From NCBI GenBank assembly GCA_036824245.1, contig DAITAO010000075.1, positions 1 through 15,715 of the forward strand: 15,715 nucleotides of DNA, written 5' to 3'. This document shows positions 7,161-14,109 of this stretch, in pieces (position 1 is the stretch's first letter; each line of letters opens with the position of its first letter). The stretch comes from JACVRM01 sp036824245 (GTDB lineage Bacteria; Actinomycetota; Thermoleophilia; Gaiellales; Gaiellaceae). Below the pieces are notes generated by a model that was given only the letters and a program-made list of their open reading frames with translations, was not told the origin of the DNA and ran no database searches. The position numbers and the translations under genes were made by a program.

Positions 7161-9167
7161 CTACGCGAGTCGCGCGTCCTCCGCCGCGGCAAAGACGTCC
7201 GCCACCTCGTCGTTCAGCGGTCCCTCGTACTCGAGCAGCTGCTCCGCCTGCCGGCGCGCCTCCTCGAGGAGACGGCGGTCGGCGCGCAGGCGCGTGAACT
7301 TCAGGTCGGAGAGACCGGATTGGCGTGTGCCGAGCAGCTGTCCGCCGCCGCGTAGCTCAAGGTCGACCTCTGCGAGCTCGAAGCCGTCGGTCGTCTCCAC
7401 GAGCGCCTCCAGCCGCGCGCACGCCGCGTCCGTGAGCTCCTCCTTCGGCCGCGAGACGAGCAGACAGTACGACTGCTCGGCGCCCCGCCCGACGCGGCCG
7501 CGCAGCTGGTGGAGCTGGGCGAGGCCGAAGCGGTCGGCCTCCTGCACGATCATGATCGTCGCGTTGGGGACGTCGACGCCCACCTCGATGACGGTCGTCG
7601 CCACCAGGACGTCGAGCTCGCGCGCCTTGAAGCGCGCCATCAGGTCACGTCGCTCCGCGGGTCGCAGCCGACCGTGCAGCAGCCCAACCCGATAGCCGCG
7701 CAGCTCGCCCGCCCGCAGGCGCTCGGCCTCCCGCTCGGCGGCGCGCGCCACGCTGGTCTCGGACTCCTCGATGAGCGGGCAGACGACGTACGCCTGGCGC
7801 CCGGCATCGAGGTGCTTCCGCAGCCGCGTATACGCCTCGCTCGAGAGCTCCTCGGTCACCCAGGCCGTCACGACGGGCTTGCGATCGGCGGGCGGCTCTG
7901 CGATCTCGCTGACTGCCAGGTCGCCGTACACGGTCAGCGCGAGCGTGCGCGGGATGGGCGTCGCCGTCATGTGCAGGAGATGGGGAACCTGGCCGCGCGT
8001 GATCGCCTTGCGCTGCTCGACCCCGAACCGGTGTTGCTCGTCGACGACTGCCACGGCGAGCTCCTGGAACCCGACCTGCTCCTGAATGAGCGCGTGCGTG
8101 CCGACGGCGATACTCGCGTCGCCCGCCGCAATGGCCGCGCGCGCCGCCTCGTGCTCCCGCGCGGGCAGCGAGCTGGTCAGCAGCACGACGGTCACGTCCA
8201 ATCCGCTGCAGAGCTCCTCGATGGTGAGAAAGTGCTGCTCGGCGAGCGTCTCCGTGGGCGCCATGAGCGCCCCCTGGCGGCCGGACTCGACCGCCCTCAG
8301 CAACGCGTACAGCGCCACGACCGTCTTCCCCGAGCCGACGTCGCCCTGCAGCAACCGGTCCATCGGGCGTGTGCCGGCGAGGTCCGCGTCGATGTCGGCA
8401 ATCGCGTGCTGCTGTCCGGACGTAAGCTCGAAGGGCAGGGATGTCACATAGCGCCGGGCGAGCTCGCCCGGCGGCGGGAGGGCCGGCGCGCTTGCCGAGC
8501 CGCGCTCCAGGCCCCGGCGCAGGAGTCCGAGCTGGAGGACGAGCAGCTCATCGAAGGCGAGGCGCCGCCGGCCGGCCTCGGCCTCGGGCGCGCTCGCCGG
8601 GCGATGCAATGCCCAGAGCGCGTCGGCTCGCAGGGGCAGCCCCGATCTCGCGCGGAGCCCGGACGGCAGGAAATCCCAGAAGTCGCGCGCGTGCGGAAGC
8701 ACCGCGGAGACCAGCTCGCGGAGCTTCTTGACGCTCACTTCTTCGCTGGCGGAGTAGACGGGGGCGTAATCGGCGGTCTCGGACGCGCCGTCCAGGTCAT
8801 AGGAACGTACGGCAAACTCGCCGCGCCGCAGCTGTCCGCGCAGGCGCACGCGAGTCCCCGCAACGAGCTTGTCCGCGAGCCACACCTGGTTGAACCAGAC
8901 AGCGTTGACCTCGCCGCTCGCGTCGGCAACCCGGGCGAGGACGATCGCCAGCCGTGGCCGCGGACGCCGCACAGTCGTCCGCCTGACCTCACCCGAGATC
9001 ACGACCTCTTCCTCCGCGAGCAGGTCGGCGATACGTCGCTCGGGCGCCGCCTCCTCGTACCGGTGCGGTCGGTACTCGACGAGGTCGCGCACAGTGCGCA
9101 GTCCCAGCTTCGCCAGCTTGCGCTCGAGCGCCGGGCCGACACCGGACACCGCCGACACGGGCCGCAT
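7161..9167 (-). CDS. recG: ATP-dependent DNA helicase RecG
   Basis: RecG is a double-strand DNA translocase that remodels stalled replication forks and recombination junctions. The protein shows the N-terminal wedge with helix-hairpin-helix (SGVGPALERKLAKLGL) and an OB-fold. Helicase motifs follow: Walker A GDVGSGKT (275-282), DEQH (376-379), TATPIPRT (401-408) and QLRGRVGRG (554-562). The tail ELRGGGQLLGTRQSG is typical of RecG. I prefer the ATG at 9165-9167, with GGAG 6 nt upstream, giving 668 residues. A GTG at 9246-9248 would add 27 residues but has no Shine-Dalgarno and no resemblance to the family. It follows the CorC-like gene and precedes rsmD, the usual RecG-RsmD-CoaD order. Confidence 0.96.
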   Translation of the reverse strand: MRPVSAVSGVGPALERKLAKLGLRTVRDLVEYRPHRYEEAAPERRIADLLAEEEVVISGEVRRTTVRRPRPRLAIVLARVADASGEVNAVWFNQVWLADKLVAGTRVRLRGQLRRGEFAVRSYDLDGASETADYAPVYSASEEVSVKKLRELVSAVLPHARDFWDFLPSGLRARSGLPLRADALWALHRPASAPEAEAGRRRLAFDELLVLQLGLLRRGLERGSASAPALPPPGELARRYVTSLPFELTSGQQHAIADIDADLAGTRPMDRLLQGDVGSGKTVVALYALLRAVESGRQGALMAPTETLAEQHFLTIEELCSGLDVTVVLLTSSLPAREHEAARAAIAAGDASIAVGTHALIQEQVGFQELAVAVVDEQHRFGVEQRKAITRGQVPHLLHMTATPIPRTLALTVYGDLAVSEIAEPPADRKPVVTAWVTEELSSEAYTRLRKHLDAGRQAYVVCPLIEESETSVARAAEREAERLRAGELRGYRVGLLHGRLRPAERRDLMARFKARELDVLVATTVIEVGVDVPNATIMIVQEADRFGLAQLHQLRGRVGRGAEQSYCLLVSRPKEELTDAACARLEALVETTDGFELAEVDLELRGGGQLLGTRQSGLSDLKFTRLRADRRLLEEARRQAEQLLEYEGPLNDEVADVFAAAEDARLA

Positions 9168-9303
9168 GAACCGCTCCGGCCGAGGGGTTCCCGGCGTGGG
9201 GCGCCAGTCGGCCTCGCCGCCGGCAAACGCACTCGGCGGGCGCCTCACGGGTGGAGCGTGGGAAACCAGAGTCGAGAGAGGATAGAAGCGCCTGGAGACG
9301 CCG

Positions 9304-10605
9304 CTACGCGGGGGCCCCGAGCTGCGCCGCCGCAGCGCGACCGTTCTCCTCCAGGAACTCGACCTCCAGCCGTTCGATGCGGGGGCCCTCCGTCTCGATC
9401 ACGTTGAAGCGCAGGCCGTTCCAGACGACCTCATCGCCCGTCTCGGGTGCACGGCCGAGCTCGCCGAACACGAAGCCGGCCACCGTGTGGTAGTCCTCGT
9501 GCGGCAGTTCCTGGTCAAACTGCTCATTGAAGTCGTCGATCGGGAACGTGCCGTCGATGCGGATCCGCCGCTCGTCAACGTGCTCGACATGCTCGTCCGG
9601 CAGGTCGTACTCGTCGGCGATCTCTCCGACAATCTCCTCCAGCAGATCCTCGAGCGTCACGATGCCCACCATCGAGCCGTACTCGTCTACGACCACCGCC
9701 ATGTGCTGCTTCGTGCGCCGGAACTCGGCGAGCAGCGCCGCCAGGTCCTTCGTCTCCGGGACGATGTAGGCGGGCCGCAGCAGCTGCTCGATACGCACGT
9801 TCTCGATGCCCTGCCCGTACAGCGCCGAGAACAGGTCTCGGACGTGCAGGATGCCGACGATCTCGTCGAGCGACCCCCGGTAGGCGGGGTAGCGCGTGTA
9901 CGGGGAGTCGATCACGGCGGCCAGGCACTCCTCCGGCGGCAGGTCCACCGAGATCGCCACCACCTCGGGCCGGGGAAGCATGACCTCGTGGACCTCCTTG
10001 TCCGCGAAGTCGAACGCCTTGTAGATGAGCTCCTGCTCGGCCGCCTCGATGTCCGCCGTCTGCGCGACCAGCACCCTGATCTCTTCCTCGCTGTGCGTGA
10101 CGATGCCGGCCGGCGCGGGCTCGATGCCGAACAGGCCGGTGAACGCGTCCGAGGACTTCTGGAGGAACCAGACCACCGGATAGGACGCGACGTAGACCGC
10201 CTCGACGGGCAGCGCCACCCAGAGCGCGGTCGACTCGTTCTTCGTGAGCGCAATCGCCTTCGGAACGAGCTCACCGAGCGTCACGTGCAGATAGGTGACG
10301 AATGCGAAGGCGAGGATGAAGGCCACCCCCGTGGCGAGCGGCCCGTCAATCCAGTGCTCGACGATCGGCTCGCCGACCGCGCCGAGCGCGATCGAGAAGC
10401 CAGTGATGCCGAGCTGGACGGTGCCGATGAACCGGATCGGGCTGTCCATGATCCGCAGCGCGATCCTTGCCCGACGGTTGCCTGCCTTCGCCATCTCGTT
10501 CAGACGGCTGCGCCGCGCCGTGACAAGCGCGTACTCGGCGGCGACGAAGAACGCGTTCCCCAGCACGAGCAGGAGAACTGCGATTGCTTCGAAGAGGATG
10601 CTCAC
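9304..10605 (-). CDS. CNNM/DUF21-CBS domain membrane protein (CorC/HlyC family)
   Basis: This 433-residue membrane protein has the three-part layout of bacterial CNNM/CorC transporters, implicated in Mg2+ or Co2+ handling and often misnamed haemolysins. The DUF21 domain spans about residues 1-165. It has hydrophobic segments near 3-25, 60-80, 90-112 and 128-148 and the conserved GELVPKAIAL at 111-120. Two CBS domains follow (about 208-265 and 272-330, with VVDEYGSMVGIVTLEDLLEEIVGEI). The CorC_HlyC domain is at about 340-420 and includes the typical DFNEQFDQELP and TVAGFVFGELGRAP. A GTG start at 10603-10605 gives MSILFEAIAVLLL, entering the first membrane segment. It shares a divergent control region with the radical SAM gene. 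Substrate cannot be read from sequence. Confidence 0.93.
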   Translation of the reverse strand: MSILFEAIAVLLLVLGNAFFVAAEYALVTARRSRLNEMAKAGNRRARIALRIMDSPIRFIGTVQLGITGFSIALGAVGEPIVEHWIDGPLATGVAFILAFAFVTYLHVTLGELVPKAIALTKNESTALWVALPVEAVYVASYPVVWFLQKSSDAFTGLFGIEPAPAGIVTHSEEEIRVLVAQTADIEAAEQELIYKAFDFADKEVHEVMLPRPEVVAISVDLPPEECLAAVIDSPYTRYPAYRGSLDEIVGILHVRDLFSALYGQGIENVRIEQLLRPAYIVPETKDLAALLAEFRRTKQHMAVVVDEYGSMVGIVTLEDLLEEIVGEIADEYDLPDEHVEHVDERRIRIDGTFPIDDFNEQFDQELPHEDYHTVAGFVFGELGRAPETGDEVVWNGLRFNVIETEGPRIERLEVEFLEENGRAAAAQLGAPA

Positions 10606-10661
10606 GCCCCGTTCCGCGGGGCGCCTGTACTAGGCGGTCGGTCGTCGTCCAACTTTCGCTG

Positions 10662-10667
10662 AGTATA
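10662..10667 (-). promoter_or_regulatory. -10 box of the leftward (CorC-like) promoter
   Basis: On the minus strand TATACT (5/6 to TATAAT) gives a start near 10655 and a leader of about 50 nt before the CorC-like GTG. With flanks it reads CTATACTC, identical on the other strand to 10710-10717, so the divergent promoters form an 8-bp inverted repeat 41 nt apart. The -35 is not obvious. Confidence 0.45.
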
Positions 10668-10696
10668 GCCCTGGCCCTCGGCCCTCCTACCTACGA

Positions 10697-10712
10697 TCGA
10701 ACATATGTTCTA
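10697..10712 (+). promoter_or_regulatory. LexA (SOS) box
   Basis: TCGAACATATGTTCTA contains the perfect 12-nt palindrome GAACATATGTTC. It matches the actinobacterial LexA consensus TCGAAC-N4-GTTCGA at 11 of 12 fixed positions. It abuts and partly overlaps the TATACT -10 box (10711-10716) of the rightward promoter, where bound LexA would block RNA polymerase. The radical SAM gene is therefore predicted to be induced by DNA damage. The box is well upstream of the leftward -10, so it mainly controls the rightward gene. Confidence 0.8.
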
Positions 10713-10716
10713 TACT
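10711..10716 (+). promoter_or_regulatory. -10 box of the radical SAM gene (leaderless start)
   Basis: TATACT ends 6 nt before the GTG at 10723-10725, the usual distance from a -10 box to the transcription start. The mRNA would therefore begin at or beside the start codon. No -35 consensus is visible; the LexA box occupies part of the spacer. Confidence 0.55.
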
Positions 10717-10722
10717 CGACGC

Positions 10723-11619
10723 GTGGACATCGAGTATCGCGAGGAGCCGTGCCGCTCGGCGCTCAATCGCGTGCGCGGGATGCCCTTCAACTGGTCGCTC
10801 AACCCTTACATGGGCTGCGCACACAAGTGCACCTTCTGTTACGTCCGGGCGTTCGAGCGGCGCGCCGACCGCCCCTCGGACGACCGCTACGGACGGTCGA
10901 TCCGCGTCAAGGTCAACATTCCGGACGTGCTGCGCCGCGAGCTGAGACGAGCCTCGTGGGCCCGTGAGAGCATCGCGATCGGCGCGGCCACCGATCCGTA
11001 CCAACCCGCCGAGGGGCGCTACCGCCTCACGCGCGGCTGCCTCGAGGCGCTCGCGGACGCCGGCAATCCGTTCAGCATGATCACGCGGGGCCCGATGGTG
11101 GTTCGCGACATCGACGTGCTTCAGGAAGCTGCACGCCGCGCCGAGGTCAGTGTGAACTTCTCGGTCCCAACGCTCGACGAGGCGGTCTGGCGGACCACCG
11201 AGCCGGACACAGCGCCGCCACGGCAGCGACTGCGAGCGGTCGCGCGGCTCGTGGACGCGGGCATCAAGGCCGGCGTGGGGATGGCCCCGATCCTGCCTGG
11301 CCTCTCGGACCGGCCCGAGCAGCTCGAGGAGGTCGTGAAGGCGGCGCGGGAGGCCGGTGCGACGCATCTCTGGGTGAATCTCCTGAACCTGCGGCCGGGA
11401 ACGCGCGAGCATTTTCTCGAGCACCTGGCCCAGGACTGGCCGGAGCAGCTCGAGCATTACGAGCGGCTCTACTCGCGCGGGGCGTACCTGTCCGGGAAGG
11501 CCCGGAAGCGGGTGCAGGAAGAAGTGGCCGCGTTGCGGCGGCGCTACGACATCGCCGACCGTCGCCGCGATCCGGTCGAGCCCGGCCTGCCCCAGGAACA
11601 GCTGGCGCTCGCCGTTTGA
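10723..11619 (+). CDS. Rv2578c-family radical SAM protein
   Basis: This is a radical S-adenosylmethionine enzyme of the Rv2578c type, in the wider spore-photoproduct-lyase-like group. The cluster motif CAHKCTFCYVR has three cysteines (C32, C36 and C39 from the GTG start), spaced CxxxCxxC. It sits in the typical stretch NWSLNPYMGCAHKC. Later family segments are AIGAATDPYQPAEGRYRLTR, SVNFSVPTLDEAVWRTTEP and MAPILPGLSD. An ATG at 10705 would add six residues, but it lies inside the LexA palindrome and upstream of the inferred transcription start. I therefore choose GTG at 10723 (298 residues). A substrate is not known for the family. The LexA box suggests a DNA-damage role, possibly nucleic-acid repair or modification; that is inference. 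Confidence 0.88.
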   Translation: MDIEYREEPCRSALNRVRGMPFNWSLNPYMGCAHKCTFCYVRAFERRADRPSDDRYGRSIRVKVNIPDVLRRELRRASWARESIAIGAATDPYQPAEGRYRLTRGCLEALADAGNPFSMITRGPMVVRDIDVLQEAARRAEVSVNFSVPTLDEAVWRTTEPDTAPPRQRLRAVARLVDAGIKAGVGMAPILPGLSDRPEQLEEVVKAAREAGATHLWVNLLNLRPGTREHFLEHLAQDWPEQLEHYERLYSRGAYLSGKARKRVQEEVAALRRRYDIADRRRDPVEPGLPQEQLALAV

Positions 11620-11642
11620 GCAGGCTCTTTTCTGGCTCGGCT

Positions 11643-11670
11643 CTGACCCGCCCGACCGGACGCTTACAAT
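11643..11670 (+). promoter_or_regulatory. Promoter of the response regulator (leaderless)
   Basis: CTGACC (11643-11648, 4/6 to TTGACA) and TACAAT (11665-11670, 5/6 to TATAAT) are 16 nt apart. The -10 box ends 7 nt before the GTG at 11678, so transcription would start at the start codon. No Shine-Dalgarno is present, which agrees. The two-component pair is thus probably transcribed separately from the SOS-type radical SAM gene. Confidence 0.55.
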
Positions 11671-11677
11671 CAGCGCC

Positions 11678-12322
11678 GTGCACAAGGACGGTGACAACGG
11701 GCAGCGCGAGATCACCTGTCTGATCGTCGACGACCACGAGGTCGTCCGCGAAGGCATCCGCATCTCGCTCTCCAATTCGCCGCATATCCGTGTCGTCGGG
11801 GAGGCTTCCGACGGCGAAAGTGCCATCGCGCTGGCCGAGCGCCGGCATCCGCAAGTGGTGATCATGGACGTCCGCATGCCGGGGATGGACGGGCTCGAGG
11901 CCACGAAAGTGCTCACTGACAAGGTGCCCGATTCCGCCGTGCTCATCTTCACGGCCTACAGCGAGCGCAGCTTGCTGGGGCGCGGGCTCGAATCGGGCGC
12001 GAAGGGCTACATCCTCAAGGAGGCGCCGCGCGAGATGCTCGTGCGCGCCATCGAGAAGGTCGCAGGCGGTGAGAGCTTCGTGGACCCGGCGCTCATGCCC
12101 GCCTTCTTGCCTGGCCGCGGCGAGGGCGACATGCTGACGGGGCGCGAACGCGAGATCCTGCAACTGCTCGCCGACGGCATGTCCAACGCCGACGTTGCGG
12201 AGCGGCTCTTCATCAGCCAGGAGACAGTGAAGAGCCACGTGCGCCACATCCTCACCAAGCTGGAGGCCGACACGCGCACGCACGCGGTGGCGATCGCGCT
12301 GCGCGAGGCGATGATCGACTAG
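11678..12322 (+). CDS. NarL/LuxR-family response regulator
   Basis: This 214-residue two-component response regulator has an N-terminal receiver domain and a C-terminal LuxR-type helix-turn-helix. The receiver keeps the acidic pair D18-D19 (LIVDDHEVVREGI), the phosphoacceptor D64 (VVIMDVRMPGMDG), T92 and K114, so it should be phosphorylatable. The DNA-binding domain runs from about 150 to 210 (LTGREREILQLLADGMSN, then ISQETVKSHVRHILTKL). Length is normal for the family. The GTG start at 11678 is set by the promoter and the family N-terminus. The kinase gene begins at the next base after its TAG, so the two form an operon. Targets are unknown. Confidence 0.93.
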   Translation: MHKDGDNGQREITCLIVDDHEVVREGIRISLSNSPHIRVVGEASDGESAIALAERRHPQVVIMDVRMPGMDGLEATKVLTDKVPDSAVLIFTAYSERSLLGRGLESGAKGYILKEAPREMLVRAIEKVAGGESFVDPALMPAFLPGRGEGDMLTGREREILQLLADGMSNADVAERLFISQETVKSHVRHILTKLEADTRTHAVAIALREAMID

Positions 12323-12979
12323 GTGCCTCCGGCCGAGCCAGCGGAAGCCGCCCGACTCTTCGACCAGCTGATCGCGGCCGAGCAGGAGGAGCGGCGCCGG
12401 CTCGCGCTCGCCCTGCACGACGGTCCCGTCCAGACGCTATCCGGGATCGCGCTGATGCTCGATGCGGTGCGCGAGTCGCTCGAAGCCGGGCGCATCGAGG
12501 AGGCTCGCACGGTGCTGGACGGCGTCCTCGAGCGGCAGCGGGAGGCGATCCGCTCGCTGCGCGACCTCTCCTTCGCCCTGGAGCCGGTCGTGCTGCGCGA
12601 CCAGGGCTTCGTCCCGGCCGTCACCGCCCTCGCCCAGCAGCTCGGCCTCTCGAACCAGATCCAGATCGACCTCGACGTGGAGCCCGGCGAAGCGCTCGTC
12701 GAGAAGGCCAAAGCGGCGCTCTACCAGATCATTCGCGAGACGCTGCACCAGTCGCTGAGACGCGGCCCGCCCACGCGGATCTCCATCAGGGTCGCCGCGA
12801 TGGAGGGCGGCGGCTTCGAGACGGTGGTCGCCGACAACGGCGCGGGCGAACGACGCCTCAGCTCGTTCGAACAGATCGAGGAGCGTGCGCGCAGCATCTC
12901 GGGACGGGTGGAGGTGTCGGCCGGCGAGGACGGCGGCACAACTGTTCGCGTGCTCCTCCCGCCGTATACAGCAGGTTAA
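12323..12979 (+). CDS. Soluble histidine kinase (HisKA_3 type) with degenerate ATP-binding motifs
   Basis: This 218-residue partner of the upstream regulator has a HisKA_3 dimerisation domain with H-box EERRRLALALHDGPVQTLSG (phospho-His at H32), followed by a HATPase_c domain. There is no signal peptide, membrane segment or PAS/GAF sensor domain, so it is cytosolic and may receive input from another protein. The D-box DNGAG (171-175) is present. The N-box, normally like QEALTNALKHA, reads RETLHQSLRRG, with Gln143 in place of the Mg2+-binding Asn. The GhGL lid motif is replaced by a stretch around LSSFEQ, while the closing GGTTVRVLLP is normal. It may be a weak kinase, a phosphatase or an adaptor. 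The GTG start follows the regulator stop without a gap, indicating tight coupling. Confidence 0.85.
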   Translation: MPPAEPAEAARLFDQLIAAEQEERRRLALALHDGPVQTLSGIALMLDAVRESLEAGRIEEARTVLDGVLERQREAIRSLRDLSFALEPVVLRDQGFVPAVTALAQQLGLSNQIQIDLDVEPGEALVEKAKAALYQIIRETLHQSLRRGPPTRISIRVAAMEGGGFETVVADNGAGERRLSSFEQIEERARSISGRVEVSAGEDGGTTVRVLLPPYTAG

Positions 12980-12984
12980 GATCC

Positions 12985-13105
12985 GTAAGCCCCTCAATGG
13001 CGGCGAGTGGTTTCTTCCTTCAGCGGGCCTCAAAGTAGGCAGGTCGGTGCCGAAGACCCGACGGGCGTCGTTTCACTCCACCTTCCGCCGGAAAGACTCG
13101 TGGGG
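12985..13105 (+). other. Possible structured leader between the kinase and a small membrane protein
   Basis: These 121 nt have no convincing gene and several short pairings, such as GCCT-CAAAGT-AGGC and GTCGG with CCGAC. TAAGAT, overlapping the kinase stop, could be its -10 box; the 12-mer GGTTAAGATCCG recurs at 14370-14381, where it may also serve as a promoter. The part around GGGCCTCAAAGTAGGCAGG faintly resembles the 3' half of class-I c-di-GMP riboswitches, but the AAACC and ACGCAAAG signatures are missing. I make no firm family call. Confidence 0.25.
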
Positions 13106-13366
13106 ATGACGCGCGTGCTCACCGCGGCCGCTGCGACCATCACGCTCATCGCAGTAGTTGGCGCGATCATCATCGCTTCGGGTGGGAATCGTCCGACCGC
13201 GCAGCGCCTCGAAACCACCCCCACACGGTTGATTTCGCTGGAGGAGTTCTGCAAGCCGTTCGGTCCTCCGCAAGCAACGCCTGGTTACCGCGTCGACAAG
13301 GTCGCGCGCACCATCGGACAGACACCGAACTGTCGCAATGGGCGTCCCATTCGGCGTTCACGCTGA
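13106..13366 (+). CDS. Small membrane-anchored hypothetical protein
   Basis: I do not recognise this family. From the ATG at 13106 it encodes 86 residues. A short basic start (MTR) leads into a hydrophobic helix of about 25 residues (LTAAAATITLIAVVGAIIIA), typical of a signal anchor with the rest outside the cytoplasm. The outer part has two cysteines (EEFCKPF and NCRNG) that could pair, and a basic C-terminus (RPIRRSR). Third-position GC is visibly lower than in the housekeeping genes, so it may be an acquired or fast-evolving gene. The Shine-Dalgarno is weak (GGAAAG about 10 nt upstream). A longer in-frame reading from 13007 covers the possible leader and looks non-coding. Confidence 0.45.
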   Translation: MTRVLTAAAATITLIAVVGAIIIASGGNRPTAQRLETTPTRLISLEEFCKPFGPPQATPGYRVDKVARTIGQTPNCRNGRPIRRSR

Positions 13367-13447
13367 GCGCGGCTCAGAGGTACCGAACACGTACCAGTCG
13401 AATCCCTAGACAACGGATGTAGACGGAAGCCCTGAATCCGGTCCACT

Positions 13448-13640
13448 TCATTCCGCCGCCGTGAGGCTCAGCACCAGCGCCTGAGCGAGCCCGCTCGCGT
13501 AGCCGCCCGTCGAGACGCCCGCCGGCGTCGACTCCCGCGGCGAAGACCCCTTCATGCCGTCCTCACGCAGGACGCGCGTGCTCGTCCACGCGCACACCGC
13601 CCATCGTGTGTGTAATCGCCGCTCGGACGCGCACGGCGTG
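13448..13640 (-). pseudogene. 3' remnant of a FAD-dependent oxidoreductase gene
   Basis: Positions 13455-13640 align closely with 14683-14875, the 3' end of the intact FAD-dependent oxidoreductase to the right, in the same orientation. Identity is high by eye, roughly 85%. Both encode the C-terminal signature GVSTGGYASGLAQALVL. The remnant has lost about 7 nt near 13545 and gained 1 nt near 13520, so its reading frame is broken. Only the last 60 or so codons and a TGA stop (13448-13450) survive; the FAD-binding N-terminus is absent. Similarity stops just before the terminator at 13657. It is a decayed duplicate, not a working gene. Confidence 0.82.
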
Positions 13641-13656
13641 TTCATCCCATTAAAAG

Positions 13657-13691
13657 AACGGGTCGCCCGGGGTGGTCATGGGCGACCCGTT
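13657..13691. terminator. Bidirectional intrinsic terminator
   Basis: AACGGGTCGCCC (13657-13668) and GGGCGACCCGTT (13680-13691) form a perfect 12-bp stem with an 11-nt loop. On the minus strand the stem is followed by CTTTTAA, so it ends the DUF6458 transcript 79 nt after that gene's stop. On the plus strand it is followed by TCTCTTCTC, so it can also stop rightward transcription. It is the clearest terminator in the window. Confidence 0.9.
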
Positions 13692-13769
13692 TCTCTTCTC
13701 AGACGTGGCGCAGGCGAACGGCTAAGGCTCGACGTCCGCTCCCGTCAGCGCGTATTCAAAACGCGTAGC

Positions 13770-13994
13770 TCATCGCGGCGTAGGCGGGCCTTCCTCGACG
13801 TAGGTGCGCCTGTTGCCCCAACCAGGGCCACCCCACGACGACCAGAACAACATCGAGAGGAACACGCCCAGCACACCGACCACCAAGACGATCCATCCGA
13901 CCGTCTGGACGTCCATGCCTGATACCTCCGCCGATACCGCGAACGCGAGTATCGCGCCGACTGCAATCAGAAAGATGCTCACTCCGATTCCCAT
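13770..13994 (-). CDS. DUF6458 family small membrane protein
   Basis: This 74-residue protein matches the actinobacterial DUF6458 pattern. It opens MGIGVSIFLIAVGAILAFAV, a first membrane helix, and continues with a short polar loop (SAEVSGMDVQ). A second helix, TVGWIVLVVGVLGVFLSMLFW, follows, and the tail ends in Gly/Trp/Arg/Pro-rich sequence (SSWGGPGWGNRR). Both ends are probably on the same side of the membrane. The ATG at 13992-13994 is supported by AGGAGG 6 nt upstream, so the longer in-frame reading from 14021 is not used. Function of the family is unknown. A terminator follows, and the zinc-ribbon gene lies upstream on the same strand. Confidence 0.85.
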   Translation of the reverse strand: MGIGVSIFLIAVGAILAFAVSAEVSGMDVQTVGWIVLVVGVLGVFLSMLFWSSWGGPGWGNRRTYVEEGPPTPR

Positions 13995-14021
13995 ATGTGT
14001 CCTCCTTTGCGGCCATGTCAT

Positions 14022-14038
14022 ATGCGCACGACGCGCAT
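14022..14038. repeat. Inverted repeat upstream of the DUF6458 gene
   Basis: ATGCGC-ACGAC-GCGCAT has perfect 6-bp arms around a 5-nt centre. It sits 16 nt before the DUF6458 Shine-Dalgarno, within the 115-nt gap after the zinc-ribbon gene. It could be an operator or a leader hairpin; no known binding protein is recognised. Confidence 0.35.
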
Positions 14039-14109
14039 GGAGTGCCGCGAATATTGAATCCCCGGCGTTACGACTTCTTAATCCAAAGATCCCTCGGACA
14101 GGGGGCAGT

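Noticed and set aside
9168..9248. 27-residue N-terminal extension of RecG from GTG 9246-9248
   Set aside because: It has no Shine-Dalgarno and no family resemblance, while the ATG at 9165-9167 has GGAG at good spacing; it remains possible.
7509..9407. Long plus-strand open frame (632 codons) opposite recG
   Set aside because: It is the mirror of a strongly supported RecG reading frame in very GC-rich DNA; its product is Arg/Gly/Leu-rich without a recognisable domain and has no ribosome site.
9487..10662. Plus-strand open frame opposite the CorC-like gene
   Set aside because: It covers the conserved DUF21/CBS gene in antisense and is rich in Arg, Asp and Val with no domain pattern.
10687..12418. 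Minus-strand open frames opposite the radical SAM and response regulator genes
   Set aside because: They lie antisense to genes with intact catalytic motifs and show the low-complexity composition of GC-driven shadow frames.
13380..13440. tRNA-like fragment (GTCGAATCCC) near 13399
   Set aside because: No acceptor stem, D-arm or anticodon arm can be drawn around it, so the resemblance to a T-arm is chance.
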